A DNA stretch of 64,000 bases from Pomacea canaliculata (Eukaryota; Mollusca; Gastropoda; Architaenioglossa; Ampullariidae): NCBI RefSeq assembly GCF_003073045.1, contig NC_037602.1, forward strand, positions 1,488,001 to 1,552,000. The letters are read 5' to 3'. Positions 23,720 to 39,000 of the stretch are shown here, in pieces. Position numbers and translations under genes: made by a program. The notes beneath the pieces were generated by a model, which worked only from the letters and a program-made list of their open reading frames with translations, ran no database searches and was not told the origin of the DNA. Positions within the stretch are counted from its first letter, which is position 1. Every line of letters begins with the position of its first letter.

Positions 23720-26700
23720 GCAAACTTTGGACATGGCCTTGGAATATTCTAAACACCTTGACTGTCTGCATCAGACTTGGAGGAAAGCTTAACCTGTAAA
23801 AATATTTCATTAGATATATGTGCCCAGGGTTTTAATTTTAGCACTGGCAGCTTTAGGAAGTTGCACAAGAGGAGTACCAGCAGTTGCTTGTGTTGAAAGA
23901 TCACTAATACTTCTAATGCACTTTGTGGGTGGGGTCGGGGGAATCATTTCTAATATAGTTTTATAAAATATTTATTTTTATAGTTTCAAGCCTTTTAAGT
24001 AAAGTTGCTGATGCGGGAAATACTCCATGTTGGCGGTTCTATGCAAGAAAATAAAATATGTTCACCTTATTCCCATCATTTTAATACAGTGCCCCTGGGA
24101 TAGTTACTTTGTGGTATTGTGCTATTGCATTCAAGGGCAAATATCATCTGTCAGCTGTGGTTAATGGTCGAAGCCAGCATATTAATATTATGACCCTTCT
24201 TGGAGACATGAATGCTAGAAGCCAGAAGACAAATAAAAAACATTCCACAACAGTGAGGTGATTCAAGTGAACGTGTATTCGGAAATGGTGAAATTTACAT
24301 GCCATGTATATGAAACCGCAGTGTCCTGCCATGCAGATACCAGAACTACATACTCTATTTTTTTTAAATACTTTTCAGCTAATTGCAAGTGTTAGGGAAA
24401 GTGTTTTCCCCTCACAGTAACATACAATACAGAAGATTCTCAATACAACCAAAAAGTGTAAAAAGATGACAACCTTGAGTGTATTGACACCTTGCATCCT
24501 AGAACATATTTTAACAGTTTACAAATTGATTAAAGCATACATTACTTTTGCAAATTAGTTCATGCCTCAGAATGTATTTCATACATTTAATTATACAAAT
24601 CTGAACCTAATAAATGTTCATATACATTGAAAATAATGTTTACTATTTTGGCACTCATATTGGCCTGCATCATCTCCGCGTTTGTTTGCTCTTTTAAATT
24701 ATAGAAAGCCAAAAGTTGTGCTTGTTTCACAACAAATTTTCCACAAGTAGGATTTGATAAACTTTAAAGCCAGTGGCAAGTATACCACAGATTAGGAAAC
24801 AACCATTGCAAACATTATACTGGGAATGAAAATCACACAAGGGGCCACCACTCAGACTGACAATAAAACGCAGCAAAAATGTTAAATATTGCAAATTATC
24901 TATGCAGCACATCACTGGCAAAAATCACACATTAGTGTGCATGTCTGTACAGGCCAATTTAAAAGAACAAACCTGAGCACCTACCAATACCACAAACTAC
25001 TCCATGTCTTCAGAGACCAATGGTTACAGTCAGGAATTAATTTTAGCTGACATTTAACCTACTTCCAGAGCTAACTGAATAAAAGTGGCTGCACGAGCCA
25101 CAGCAGGAAATGAGCAGTGGATACACAGGTTGTTACTATGTTCGCTGAACATTGCACCTTTTGCATGGTGAGAAGAAATAAACCTACAGTATCATCAAAT
25201 GTAACAGACCATCACAATATTCTTTGATAATGAATACTGGTTGTTGCAAACAAGCACCAAACAGACATGTCGAAAAGCACAAGGAGGCTATTTTCAACAT
25301 CTAGGGTTATGTACTTGAATCAGTATTAGTAAAGGGTGGGAGGGCACATTTTTTTGTCACCCATTAGAAGAGATGCTCGCATTAGAGTTGTGAATCTATG
25401 AAGTGCTAAGTGTGTTTGTGGTATTGATGATTAAACATTGTATTTTCAAGTGTGGAAGAAGACTGATATTAGAAATTGTGAACACATAAGAGCCAATGCT
25501 TTATAAACTGAAAGTGTACAATGGAGATTAATTACGGTCAAAATAAAACAATGCAACAGATGTACCGTTTCATGTTGAAATATGATTGGAAATACTGGCA
25601 AATGCCATGTGATCCTGTCATTACTGTACACATCCTTTGACCATATTGCACTTGTCCTACAAAATTATACATGAATATCAAACTGAAGTCAATTCTGAAA
25701 GATAGAATCTTGTTGATAGACTAGTCTTTGAATGCCTGTTCTTTTCAAGCAAGTTGGACCACATGAACCAAGAGTAAGTCACACATCATACATGTGAAAC
25801 CTGATAAAAACAGTTTTCAGTACCCAGCAGAACAAAGAATTACTGTCCTGAATTTTGATGGTGCAGCATCAGTGATCACTTTATGTTAGACGCTAACAAG
25901 ATTCAAACCTCTAATCATTGAAAACTTCACCTTATTCCAAACACCTTCAGCCCTAAAACAAGCCATTTCACTCCAGCAGCACTTGGTAAAACAAACCCAC
26001 CAAACCCCAACTACATGGTCATTCCCCACCTTCCCAAGCTCTCATGCTAAGTCGGAAAAGCACTGCAGGAGTTGAAATGTTTTTCAAACTTACTGTGTAG
26101 CCAGCACACAGCAGGTACAATCCAAAAGCAAATGCTGAATAAGTTTACAAAACTGGCATGAAGATAAAAATAGCACAATGATAATTCTGCAAGCCAAAAA
26201 ATTGAGTTGCATTGCTGAAAAAGTAAATGTGAACATCCACTAACATGTCTGCAGAGCAGGACATTTATGATGTTTGAAATGCTTGGGGATGATCTCCCTT
26301 GATTTTCCAAAAATTCTCTTGAAAACAGAACACTTGGATTTAATAAATAAACTGACAAGTTGAAAAAAACAGATGAAAAACCAAACGAAGGTTGCCTCTG
26401 AAGTGATTTTAGTCTTCATACAATGAAATGCCTGCCATGTCCTCTCTGAGGTAATAAAAACGCACATTGCCTTAAACTGGCCTCTCGATGGCTATTGATA
26501 AACTAGCCCATAAACAACTCGAGGTGTCTTGTCATGAAAGCTGTTCAATGACAGATTTCACTTTCGACAGGTACATTCGATGTATACCTCTCTACAGGAT
26601 TTTAAATAACATGGAGTGTTTTGCTTCTTATGAAGCAACAAACCTCTTCATGACGGTGTACAGTTAGAGCAGCAGAAAACCTGACTTCTCTAACCATTAA

Positions 26701-27086
26701 CTTATCCACTACAGTCCTGGATTTTCTTTGCATCTTTCTGTTCCATCAACAGCACCAGTTCCAATAGGCACTGTTTCAAACCATATTGGTAGTTTTTCAA
26801 ACATGGAACTCAATAATACACTCTTCAGCAAATCTCTTTTTCAAGTGAGCCATAATTTTGAAATTCTGGAAGCAATCTATCTTCACCAACTTTAGACTTT
26901 TCCAAGGAGTCTTACTTCTGCAGCAATAGCAGCAACAAGACCATAGCCCATTAGTAAGCAAATGATGACATGCTCTTCAAGCTTCACAGAATTCTTTGCT
27001 TGTTTCTCTTTTTCGTGGCAGCTTTGTTGTGCTGCAGTATTGGTCTGAAAATATCAATCATTTTGCTGCTTAGCACAGTTAGCTAC
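23720..27086. other. Convergent 3' UTRs and spacer between GKAP1 and CSPG4
   Basis: GKAP1 3' UTR runs from 23720 to about 24070. The rest is AT-rich sequence that probably contains the CSPG4 3' UTR on the minus strand. No ORF with family or splice support was found. No clear minus-strand AATAAA near the CSPG4 stop was identified; a TTTATT near 23970 would place the CSPG4 end inside the GKAP1 3' UTR. Confidence 0.5.
24050..24055 (+). terminator. Polyadenylation signal AATAAA, probable GKAP1 3' end
   Basis: Canonical AATAAA about 330 bases after the GKAP1 stop codon, in the right strand and position. Confidence 0.6.
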
Positions 27087-30000
27087 TCACACCCAGTACT
27101 GATTGTCCCGCAAGATGGGGGTCTCTGTTCGACAATGCTGCAGTAAATCTGGATCCATCAGAGTCCAGTCGTACAAATCTGTGCCAGTTCCTTGACCTGC
27201 AGCCACTGCAGATTCAGATCGCAACACGGTTGATGCTGGCCTTTCGCTCTCGTTCCTGATCTCTATAAGTGGCGTGACTTTACAATCTGGTACAGCAGGA
27301 CTGATCTCCACACGGGTCAGGTCAGGGGATCGAGGTGTCATAGGGAAAGGGCAGATTTTGCTGTGGCCTGCTTTCACACCTACACTCTCTGCAGGGTCAT
27401 GGGAGATGTTGATGATGGGCAAGCTGCTGAGGTTGCTGGAGTCTCGCACAAGATGTCTCTCATCCTCGTCGTCCCTTTCTCCCAGAGCCAGAATGCTTTG
27501 CTGGGGTTCAATATGCACATGAGGCTGTTGAAGCTGTAAAGGTCCACTGATGTAAGGGCGGGGTCTATTGCGCAGCCGTCTTTCTTTCTCACGCTCTCTT
27601 TCATCTTCTGCTCGCTGCCATCGCCAGAACAGGACCACAAATACAGCCACCAAGGCCAGCACCAGCAGCACCCCTAAGACAATGCCCACTATCATGGCAA
27701 TGTTAGAATCTGCAGCTTCTTCAGCTTGCATGCTTTCATCAGTCTCTGCGATACGGCGACTTGTGGTCTCTTCACTTCCTGGTAGTGAAGTCTTTGTGGC
27801 ATCATTCTCTTCAACATTTTTTTCTGACTCATCAAGGTTTATAAAAAACCTACCCCTAGCAGGTTGAACACCATTAGCATGCAAAATATATGAGAAGGTA
27901 TCAGCCGGGCCCTGCTCCAAGCTTGCATTTGACACGTAAAATATTTTGGCATAGAGAATATCTTCAAAGGTGAACTGTTCTACTGGCTTCAAGGCAGATG
28001 GACTAGTAACTTCCCGTTTTCTGCGCAGTTTTCGACAAATCTGACCATGCCTGGGAGGTTCAATTACTTCAAAGGAAGGATTATCTCCTGTGCGGGCTGC
28101 AAGTTCAGTGACATCTAGACTAGCTTTGGTGATAGCTACAGTGGCTCCTGCTGGGGCTATCAATGGCATTTGTTTCACCAGAGGCTTTACTGTGATGAGC
28201 ATTTTCTGGTCCTTGATCATGACGTCTATGTCCTCCATGTATATACTATAAGAAAAGGAATCCTCACTGTTTGTCAAATTTTCCATCACATACAACAGTG
28301 CATCACTGTCAATTACTTGCTGAGAGAAATGGCTCACGACTGCACTCTTATGTAGAATGTGCCCGTGTTCAGGCACTCCAGTAATGTTGTACAACAGCTT
28401 GTTTCTGTTACCATTTGTGCTGATGTTGAGGTACTTTCCTGAGATGTGCACTGAGGACTCTGATTGCAGCAGCTCTACTGGCCTAACATTTGACACATCA
28501 ATCTTTACAGGAACAACAAAAATGTCCAGCATTTTGTAAAGGGCAGGGAATTTTCCATCCCATACCTTGAAATACATAGCACCACTTTTCTTTGCACCAT
28601 TCTGGAAGAAAATGAGCCTTTCTTGGTCAATGTCCTCCTGTGTGAAAGCTTTGACTTGCACAGAAGGGTGACTAGCCTGGACCAGTCGGCCATCAGTGGG
28701 TCCAGATAAAATGGAGTACTGGATTTCTGAAGGTGGGGTATCAGGGTCCTCTGTCAGCAGATTCTCCCTTGTAAGGGTGGCATGCATGCCTTGTAAAACC
28801 TGAAAAAAATGTAACTGAGTCAAAAGGCACCAAAATGGTTGATATCCATAACCATTTCATCCTATACAATCGAAACTCTTTGACTAGGAATTTAGAAAAG
28901 TATCATGTTCGTAAAAAAACGCCTCCCACTAGGTATGAACATATTGTTATTTAAAGTTTCAAAAAATTCTTATTTTGACTGGAAAAAGCTTTGCTTACTT
29001 TTAAACTAGGGTTGCGTGTGACAAGCCAAAACTTCTGGTCGTTGACAGGCAAGATTTGGATGGTGAAGTTTACAATGTGCCTGGGCATTTGGGTTGGCAC
29101 GTCCCCATTCTCAGCTTTTTCATGAATTTCCACAGAAACAGCAAAACTATCTTTCAATGTATCTGAGTCATCATGTTGATATTTCAGCTTCTCATTATCA
29201 ATGTCTGCCTGTGTGAACACCTTTGCAGAGGTAATTTTTATGCCGTCCAGGTACAGTGTGCCATGCTCTGGAGGAGAAATGACCTCAAAGGTCATGGAGA
29301 TATCATGCTTAAAAGCATGCAAACGTTGCAATAGATCCGTGGAGTCGAAGTGAGTGCGGGTAATAAAAATAGAGCCACCTTCTTTGACTGAGGCTGGGTA
29401 CAACCCAAGAAGCATAACCTAGGAACAGAAAGTATCAATAATGAGCAAATCAAAGACAGCATATCCTTAACTTTCGGTACGTTAATGAACTGAACACATT
29501 CCTTAAAAAAATTGAGCTAGGAACCAAAATGCCTCAAGCCTGCACCTGATTTTCAGAATTGATGTTGCCAAATGAGATGTCCACGGAACACATCTCTCCT
29601 TGAAGTGGTTTGGCATAATCTGCTGAGATATCCAGGTGGATTGAGTCCCTGTGTTGCCACTGCTGGCTGTACCCTGTATGCTGGTAGAATACTTTCCCCT
29701 CGTTGACATCCTGCTGTGTGAACGATTTCATTTCTAAAGGACGTCCTGCTACCATTGTCACCACTTTACCTGCAAAGAATCATCAGAGATGGTGCCAGAA
29801 ACTAGACTGTCATGTCTGAAATGTATGCAAGAAAATGTCCTCGATTTTTGTATAAAGTCCTTTGAGTGTTTCTGTTATCACTAATTGTCTTTTCCTTTAC
29901 AGGTTAGAAGTGCATGCCAAACACATGGCCTATGCTTGTGGTTTAGTCTGCATATGGCTGGTCTGTTGACCAGCATATGGCTGAGTCATTTTGCAACTGA

Positions 30001-33000
30001 TATTCACCGGCTAGTGAAAGTTCAGGTCAGAACAAATTTACACCTATGACATGGCAAAACTATAAGTGCCCAACATTTCTGTTAAATATAGTACAGCAGT
30101 GTCTATGGTAGAGCAATGTGTTGATCCCTTAGGTTGTAGCAAGATAGAATGTTGAGCAAGACTCGATGTTGAAGCGAGGCATGCGAAGAGAATGTACTGA
30201 ACCTTACGAGAAAAAAAAAATACTACAAAGTTAAATTTAACAGTTGAGAAACAAATGAAATTTTTAGGTTCAAATTATTATAGCTTGCAAGTGATGTGGA
30301 TAGTGGACTATTTTCATCTGATATCCCTGCGTGAGTGGGTGTTTGATCGTCTGCTAAAGAGTAAATATGCGTCAAATTTAAATAAAAATAACATGAAAAA
30401 GCTAAACACCTACAACTCACGCTTTATTATTGGTTTTGATTTAGAAAAATACCACGAAAATGTCTGCTAATCCATTCAGCAACACTAGAAGATCCATAGT
30501 TTCTACGCTTGAGCATACATCACTTCAACATCGAGTCTTGCTCAACCTTCTATCTTGCTACAAGGGCAGGGATTGGGGAAAGTCTCAGCTTGCGAAATCT
30601 GTTGGTCTGGTCCTGCCGAGACAACTGAATGGGGAAGTGGGGGGGTTGTCTTGAAATTCAATGTCTAGCTTTTTTTCATAGCAACATAAATTTGAATTGG
30701 ATCATACCAATATTGTAAATTTTGAGGGACAAGCAAGGAATGTTAATTTCAGGCTAGAAAAGGGACATATAGATATGAAAGGACGGACACAAGCTTCTCT
30801 AGCTCATCTGTTTTGTGGTGACTTAGTGGACAGTCAGTGCTATAGGCAGGCAGGGAGTGTATATGTTGCAAGTGTTTTAACACCAAGTGGTGAACTATGG
30901 CTTGACCAAATATAGCAGGCCCTATGAATGATACTTTAAATATACAAATGGCTCTTAAAAGAAAAAAGAAGGTTCCCCACCCTTGTCTTAGGGTGTGGGT
31001 AACTTTGTTTTCTTTTCTGAGCTAAGTAAAAGTTTATACACAGAACACACACACCCCATCCTCACGTGCAGCTTTTGACCAACCTTCACGAGGCTTTGGG
31101 TCAATCACGGTGAAGATGATAGGTTTGGAGAAATTAGAAGATGTTGTTGCTGCCAGGAGACTAGAGTTGGTCACTGGGTGAATAGTATTTGGAAAGACCA
31201 TCAAGGGACCACTTCTCACCAGCTCTAGCACAACAGGATGTGCTCTGACACGGAATGTACGTGAAATGTCACTATTGGTACCATCTGTGGCTTGGAAGTT
31301 GAATTGGCCATGACTGTCTCCTGTGAGAGCAAAAAATATCATCTGTACTTTGAGGCCAAGGTTCTAAAGAATGAAGTATTCACACCTCAGAGATTACAGA
31401 ATATGAGGAGAACTTTTAATAGATTAATTTTATGCACTGTATTTCATACATTCAGAGCAGTTCAGCAGATTTTCGCTGTATGTTTTGACAGTTCAATAGA
31501 GAACACTGCAAGTTGCTAGACTGCAGAATTCTTACAATTTAGTTTGTGATGATTTGATTATATATATATATATGAAGGATATGTGTACTAAGATTTACCT
31601 GGTAAAGTTTAGGCATATTTTTGGCAATCTGAAACATTTTCATTGTATTTGCAACTATGACAAATCTTTATAATGTCATGTCTTGATAAGCAAAAAAAAA
31701 AAAGTTGAATCGACCATCTCAGGTGGCCTGGATACATGGACTGTCTCTCTGCTAACAGTTCATGCTTAAGTTTCACAAATAATTGGCAATTACCAATTTA
31801 AAAAGAAAAATGAAGAGAAAAATTTCTTTAAGAATGCACCTTTATGGACGAATGCTACTTGTCCTGCATCAATGTCTCGCTGAGAAAACTGTAATACTGG
31901 CCAACTGGTGTTACTGAAAAATGCTAGGTGGCCATTAGATGGTGAGGCGACCTTAAAAATGATCTGATCACTTCTGGTGTCAGGGTCCTCAGCATGAAGA
32001 TGCTCACTAGTCAACAAGGTGACTGAGTCTGCCCAAACACTCAGACCCTGAAAGACAGCACAACACTTAGCATTCTACTGGACTAATAATATATTCAAAA
32101 GCCTTTAGCTGCACAAGTTCACAAAAAATAGTTTGTATTAATTCAATGTACATTTTTCTACCAATTATCTTTTTTATCCTTCTTACATATTTGCACCTTT
32201 TGAACTGAAGTACTGGCTCTTCCATCTATGTATAAAAAGAAGCAACAAGTGAAGTGAAACTTTAAGTCTTTAAGTCCTTCCATATGTGTGACACCACTAC
32301 TGACAGAATTATCTGCATATTTCCTAACAACGCATAAAACAATTTTTCCTGTTTGTCTGCCAAATGAGTGTTGCTTTGAAAAGAGAAGCCTCTCACCCAC
32401 CTTGTTGACAATCACACGTGGTGGCTGGTCATCAGATGGCAAGATGTGAACATATATATGGACAGGCTGACTCTGCAGATTACCATCCTCTTGAGTCGCA
32501 ACAATTGTGAACATGTCTTCAATGCTTTCACTATCATCATGCTGGTATTTTACTTTGCCAGAAGCTATTGCTTTTGAAGTGAAAGGCAAGTTGTACGATT
32601 TAGGCTTTTCTGTATTAAATACATAACCATGAACAGGTGAGTGAACTATTTTATAGAAGATGTTCTCTGATTCATAATGAGCACCGACTGGTTTCAAAGT
32701 TTCTTTGCTGAGTAGGACAGCTTTCCCTTCTTTAACAGTCAAATTTCCAGCTTGTACAGGCAAAGAGATGGGAACAATCTCAATAGAAAACACGACATTC
32801 CTCACTGCCTGTGAATCTGAGTCCACGTCAAAAACAAAACGATCTTCTGTAACTCCACTCTTTGTCTGGATATATTTGACTCGACCTCTGTTAATGTCAT
32901 CTTGGGAAAACTGGACAGCTTCATTACTACTAAACTGTGTTGCCCCAATCTGAAGATTCCCATGTTTAGGAGGATCTCGGACAATCACTATGACTTCTTC

Positions 33001-36000
33001 AGCTCTAAGGGCAGGATGCTGAATAAACAGATGAGACTGGGTAATGTTATTAGTTTCTCCTTCCTTCACTTTCAGCATTCGATTGTGCACAATCTCTGGC
33101 GGATGACGCATGCTTTCGTCCTCAATCATAATTGGAAAAGATCCCTGCATTTGAACATCTCCATGGACCACAACAAACTGAAACTTGTCTTCCACAGCAT
33201 TATCACCACTGTGCTGGTACTCTACTATCTGATTCAATATGTCTGCATAGGTGAACTCCCCTGCATTCTCTCCTTCAACCTTGACAGAACCATGCTGAGG
33301 CTCTTCTGCTATGATAATGTTAAAGCTTCTTGCCGAGTGGTCCATGTTGGACTCAACACTTATATTTCTCGATGTTATGATAACATTACCACCTTTACGG
33401 ACAACCAGACCTGTATTATTTTTTATTAAAATGTAAGGATCTGAAGCCTTAATCTCAAACAAGCCTGTCCAGTAAAACTGCCCGTCACTGACAAAAATTG
33501 CAGCACGGCCAATGCTTGCCCCTTTGTGCTGAAAAACAAGAGTTTCCTGCTCAATATCCTGCTGTGTAAATTGATACACTGGGCTCCCAAGGTCTCGGTG
33601 AAGGATTTCACCATTTGGAATACTCTGGCGACGATACTGTAAAGTGGAGATGTTAAAGTTAATGTCTTTGTCAGTGAAAGCCAAGTCATTTAGGGTAATT
33701 TTGCGACGGCCATTCGTTACTACCTGGAAAACTTTGTCTACCACTCTTTCAGGTGGATTATCATTGCGCATCATAACTGAGATATGGAATGTTCCAGAGA
33801 ACTCTTGCACTTCCTCTGGCATGTCATTCTCACTAGGAAAGACTGGCAAGGCTGTGAATGCAAAGGAATCTTGGTTGTTCTCTGTATCATCATGCTGGTA
33901 AATTACTTTACCTGCCAGTATGTCAGCTGTGTTAAATTCCTGCACATTTTCAACTTCTAAAGCAGATGTGCGTGGGTTTATCAAACTTATGTTGCCATGC
34001 TTTGGAGGTCGAATGATGGAGAACAAAAAATTTTTGTATTCATCCATTTCAAGGTACAGGCTTGATTTGTCTATAACTTTCTGCCCACCTTCGGTCACAT
34101 CCCGAAGACCATTATTTGTAAATCTAATTGCAGTGTCTAAGGGCACATATTCTACCCACATCCGTACAGCTACGTTTGCACTAGAAGGGTAGCTTGCTGT
34201 AAAATCCACAAAATCTTCAAGTCGGTCAAATGCAGTCTTGTAAAATTTAAAGTACACATGGCCGCTGTTCAAGTCTGTTTGTGAAAAGTTGCCTCCTTCC
34301 TGTACAGGCTTTAAGCCCTCAAAATCTAAAGGATTTAAAATGCGTCTTTCAGAAGAAAGATAAATGGCACCTAGTTTTGAAGCCCTAAAAACTGTAAAGA
34401 CAAGGGAGTTGGAATCTAGCTGTCCTAAAGGTGTAGATACATGAATGGAGGAGTTGTCTAAAACAGCATGAGGGACTTGATGGATGATCAGTCTGTTGTT
34501 ATTCTGAACAGTCAGAACGACTGGCATAAACACTATTTTGAACATCTGACTCACTGTCTCTGCATCTTTGGCTGTGACAACAAAGAAGAATTCATCTGAC
34601 TTAGCTGTAAAATCTTTGGAAAAATGAGTATAGCGGATGCGGGATGAGTTCAAGTGCCGTTGTGTAAATGTGTCCACGTCTGTCCATTCATCCACTCCAT
34701 GCTGAAGTCGCTGAATCTGACCAAAAAGAGGCAGCTTTGTGAGCCTATACCGTACTTCTAGATTTTCTAATGGTACATTAGTCAGCGTTGTCAAATTTTG
34801 TGCATGGAGTACAGCAGACGTACCGTACACGACAGTAAGTCCTGTATTGTGAAGAATATCCAGCTCTAGTGATACAACCCTGAATCTCATGTTAACAACA
34901 TCGCTTAGGGAAGAGTCATCAGTCACATTAAAAACTACATCAACCACAGGGTCCTCTCTGTGCACAAACCAAATGCTCCCTTCTATAACATCTTGATGTG
35001 TAAAGAAGTTAGTAGGCTGACCTGTTGAATTGTAATTCTCAAAGAAACTTTTTGTAGGGCGGAAAAACTTTACATTATAATGGAGATTTCTGCTAAGGGT
35101 GTCCGGGTCTTTCACATCTATAATATTTGTTGTAATCTGTAGTTTAGTCTCAGCTGTTATGCTGATTTGATTTCCAGAGGGCAGGGAGAATTTTGGTGGG
35201 TCATTGTGTGGGTTTATCTTAATTGGGAGGACAAACTCAAAGTTCCCTTGCATTTTCTGAGGCAGATCTGAGTTGCCGCTGATGCTCAGCTCGACTGTGG
35301 CATCGTCAGTCTCCGTGTCTGTTCCATCGTGGACATAGGTGACTTTTCCTGTGAGAAGGTCGAGAAGGGTGAAGGACTCGGATTGCCGGCGACCCTTGTC
35401 AACTTCTAGTCGTCCATATCTTGGAGGCACCACTACCTGAAATTTGACTGCTATCTCACGCAGATGGAAACTTCGATAGTCAAACACCACATCAATTGTG
35501 TTTGTGTTTATAACAGCCTCTCCTCCTTCTTGTACTCTGAGAGGCTGTATGGCAATTAGGTCCTGAATGTCCTCCTCTTGAACAATATTAGGCTTCTCTT
35601 TTGTGCATATTGGTTTATCGCAGACACACTGAAAATCAGTGCCTGACTCAACACATTCTGCATTCTCAATGCATGGGTCAGAGGAGCAGGGAAATGACCA
35701 GGTGCACACTGGATCGACATGGCGACTGATCTGAACTTCTCTGAATCCATAGGGGCGAGAATTTATGACAATGTGTCTAATGCATCCCAGCATGGAACCT
35801 TTTAGAGATCTGTCTCCTTGTAAAGATTCCAGGCCTAAATGAAGTGCATGAGATCTTGCCTTCAGTCCTACGCCACCCACAAACAAGTGGCCAGCCAGGT
35901 TCAGGTAGGAGCTCTCCCCTCCAAAGCGGGTGATGTTGCGAACATTGTCCACACGGAGTTCAACAGATGATTGAGAAATACTGAGATCTAGCTGATGCCA

Positions 36001-39000
36001 CTTTCCATCATTGACTTCAAGTAAAAGGATCACCTCCACCAAACCACTTCCACAGTTTACAGAGAATTTTGGTTTCCCATCAATGATTTCCAGGGACATG
36101 AAATCCTCTTTATAGTTTCCACGACCAGAGTTGAATAAAATGACTGCAGTGTCTGACCTTGTTTTGAAATCACAAGCAAAAGCTCCCCTCTCCCTCACAT
36201 GGAAATGAGAAAATGCTATGAAAGATGTTTCAGATAGAAAGCTCACTGGAACATCGGCACCAGCTGAAAATTCACCATCACAAGTCCAAGCAATTTCAAA
36301 TGCATTCTTTGCACTCATCATGTTGCGGGAAGATGCAATGATGTCATTTCCATTGTATAGGACATTCTTCATGCATCCCCGGAAGTCCTTCAAGTTGGCC
36401 TGAATTTTACTGGAGAAAGCTCCGACCCCACCCAAGAAAACACCATTCTCAATGTTTAGATCATGGAAGGATCCTGGTGTATCTACAGATCCTTGCTGGA
36501 CTCCATCTACAGTCAGCTCCATAGATCCCAAGGTCCGGTTCACGGTGACTTCATGCCACTGATGATCATCCAGTCGAATGGTTGGAGAAGAGAACACACT
36601 GGCCTCTCCTGAGCCAAGATCAATGCGCACCTCCACCATGCCTGACTTGACCTCTATCAGGAGATAGTCAGTGGAGCCATCAGCTAGGAGCAGGAGACCA
36701 TGTGGCCGATGGGTCTTGAAGAAGAGGTGAACCAGGGTTGAACTACTGGCATCCTGCAGAGGGATACTAACATAGCTCTCGCCATAGAAGGATGCTGTAA
36801 CAAGCCAAACATCAACGAAAATCAGTTGCAGAAATGTTATGTTTGAACATGATATGGTAACAGCAAAACGTGAGAACCAGAAAACTGAAGCAATGTAAGA
36901 TTAAAAATAATAGTAGCAATCACTCATGCAACAACACATGAAATAGGATTGCATAATGTGTAAAGATTTTTGTTCTTAACATCACATACTTTAACAAGTA
37001 TAATTTAATAAATCTTAATATAATAAACATAGTAGAAACAAGATGATGTAAACTGAGTTTTGTCCTAAGGAAAGATTTGACTGCAGTGGAAATTAAAACT
37101 TTTAGTAGATGGGACATTTGTTATGACTACAACAAATACTACATCATTATACATTTTTTGAAACAGAATTTTTTTAAAAAATCTGTTACATTACAAAATC
37201 TTTATCACTGCTGTTGTTCAAGAGTCAGACATGTGTGTTCCCACTGATACCTCACCAAATCTGCATCATCTGTCCATACAATTTAGCAGGAATATTCATT
37301 TGCATTATGGCTTGGTTATAGGTGGTATTAGATAGAAGTGCCTTGCTTGACAGCATTCTCATATTACTGCTGTCTGGCTTTAGATAAAACAATACCATGC
37401 AGAAGAAATAGCAACATGTCTTTAAAGTAGAACAAATTTAGAAGTCATAACTTGAGAGAGTATCCTATGAGAACAGAACACTGTAAAAAAAAGGGACAGC
37501 AATCTTGAGGCAAGCAGTGAATGAACAAGCTACAAAACGGAGGAAATAAAGGGGGGAACATGAAGGGAGCATGCAGCTAAGCCACAAACTTTAACTTTTT
37601 TCGACTTTTGACAAGTCACAGGGACAGAGAGAGAGAGATTGGTGGGTGGAAGGGGGGAGTTACAGAGTTGCTGGCAACACCACATTCTGATCTTTCCCTT
37701 TACTCAAAAGATCATGCATCACTACTGTTGAATATGAGCTATCAGCCAATCAATTAGGGCATATCACAAGTATAATGGTTTCACTAACATTGAGCTTGCA
37801 TATGAATGTGCTTGACCAAATGAAGTGACAGGTGACCAAAAAAAAAAAATGACAATAAAATTATAGCTGGAAGAATTAGCTGACAGTAACCTGGGTGAAG
37901 CTGGGTTAGAATATAGTTAGAATATAAATAATGAATGAAATGACTGTATCAGCAAGACAATGCTTTGTCTGTACATAACATCACCCCATAGCTTCTATTA
38001 TTTCCTTTAATTGATCTCTGACAATCTGTTTAAGGCCTTATCATTCATTCTTAACTTTCTTTGAATTAGGGACAAAATCTAAATAAGTAGTGAAAAATAT
38101 AAGCCCTAATCCTAATCCAATCACGTCAAGAAATTTAATGCACAATACATACTAGCAGGGATATCTGAATTGCCCATGACTGATCCTTTTTTTTTTTAAA
38201 CTCTTCTGTGATTTTATTTTCAGCTATCACAATATCTATCATTTACCACTTTCGTTGAGTCAAGCTTACTTAATTTAGTAATTTATATGTGTGTGGCATC
38301 AGTGTAGCAAAGCAGTGGAACGTTTATTTTAAAAAATGCTTGTGTGTTCTAGTATTACTGCTAGTTGAATACATCTGCGCTACAGATGCCTCAAGAGTTT
38401 AATAAGTCTGCTTGGAATTACACTGTACTCTTGTTTGATTGAAGTTGAGGTTTACAGCTCACTTTTGCTTTAATGTGATAACTTTAGCCACTGGCCACTC
38501 AAAGCTTATAACCCTTCCCCAGACAAAAGGTGTACTCAGATTTGGAAATTCATTTCTTTCTCTTGTGCTACTCTACAGAACAAACTCCACCAGGAAAACC
38601 CCCCCGGGTAACCTGCTGGTCCCAAGCCCGGGTGAAGGAGGTGGGTTGGGGATGGGGCTAGCGACCCCACCCTGTAAAACAACCATATGACAGAAACTGC
38701 AAATGTAACACAAACACAACGTGAGCCTGAATGGGAAGATCTCTCTTTGGAAGGGCCCATGACTCTAGAGAATGACATCAATCAAACCACACTGATCTGA
38801 GAACAGTGACAGCAAAATCTTTGTGTTGATTTTTATTTGGAGCTACTGGTAATGTGTTTTATAATTGGTAACAAAAATGAAAATAAAGATGTTCAGGAAC
38901 CAAAGACATATAACCTTCCTCTAGATGAAAATTGCACTCATGCCAAAATTAGGATATGAAAAAATGGTGTGGATCTGCATAATACACACACACACACACA

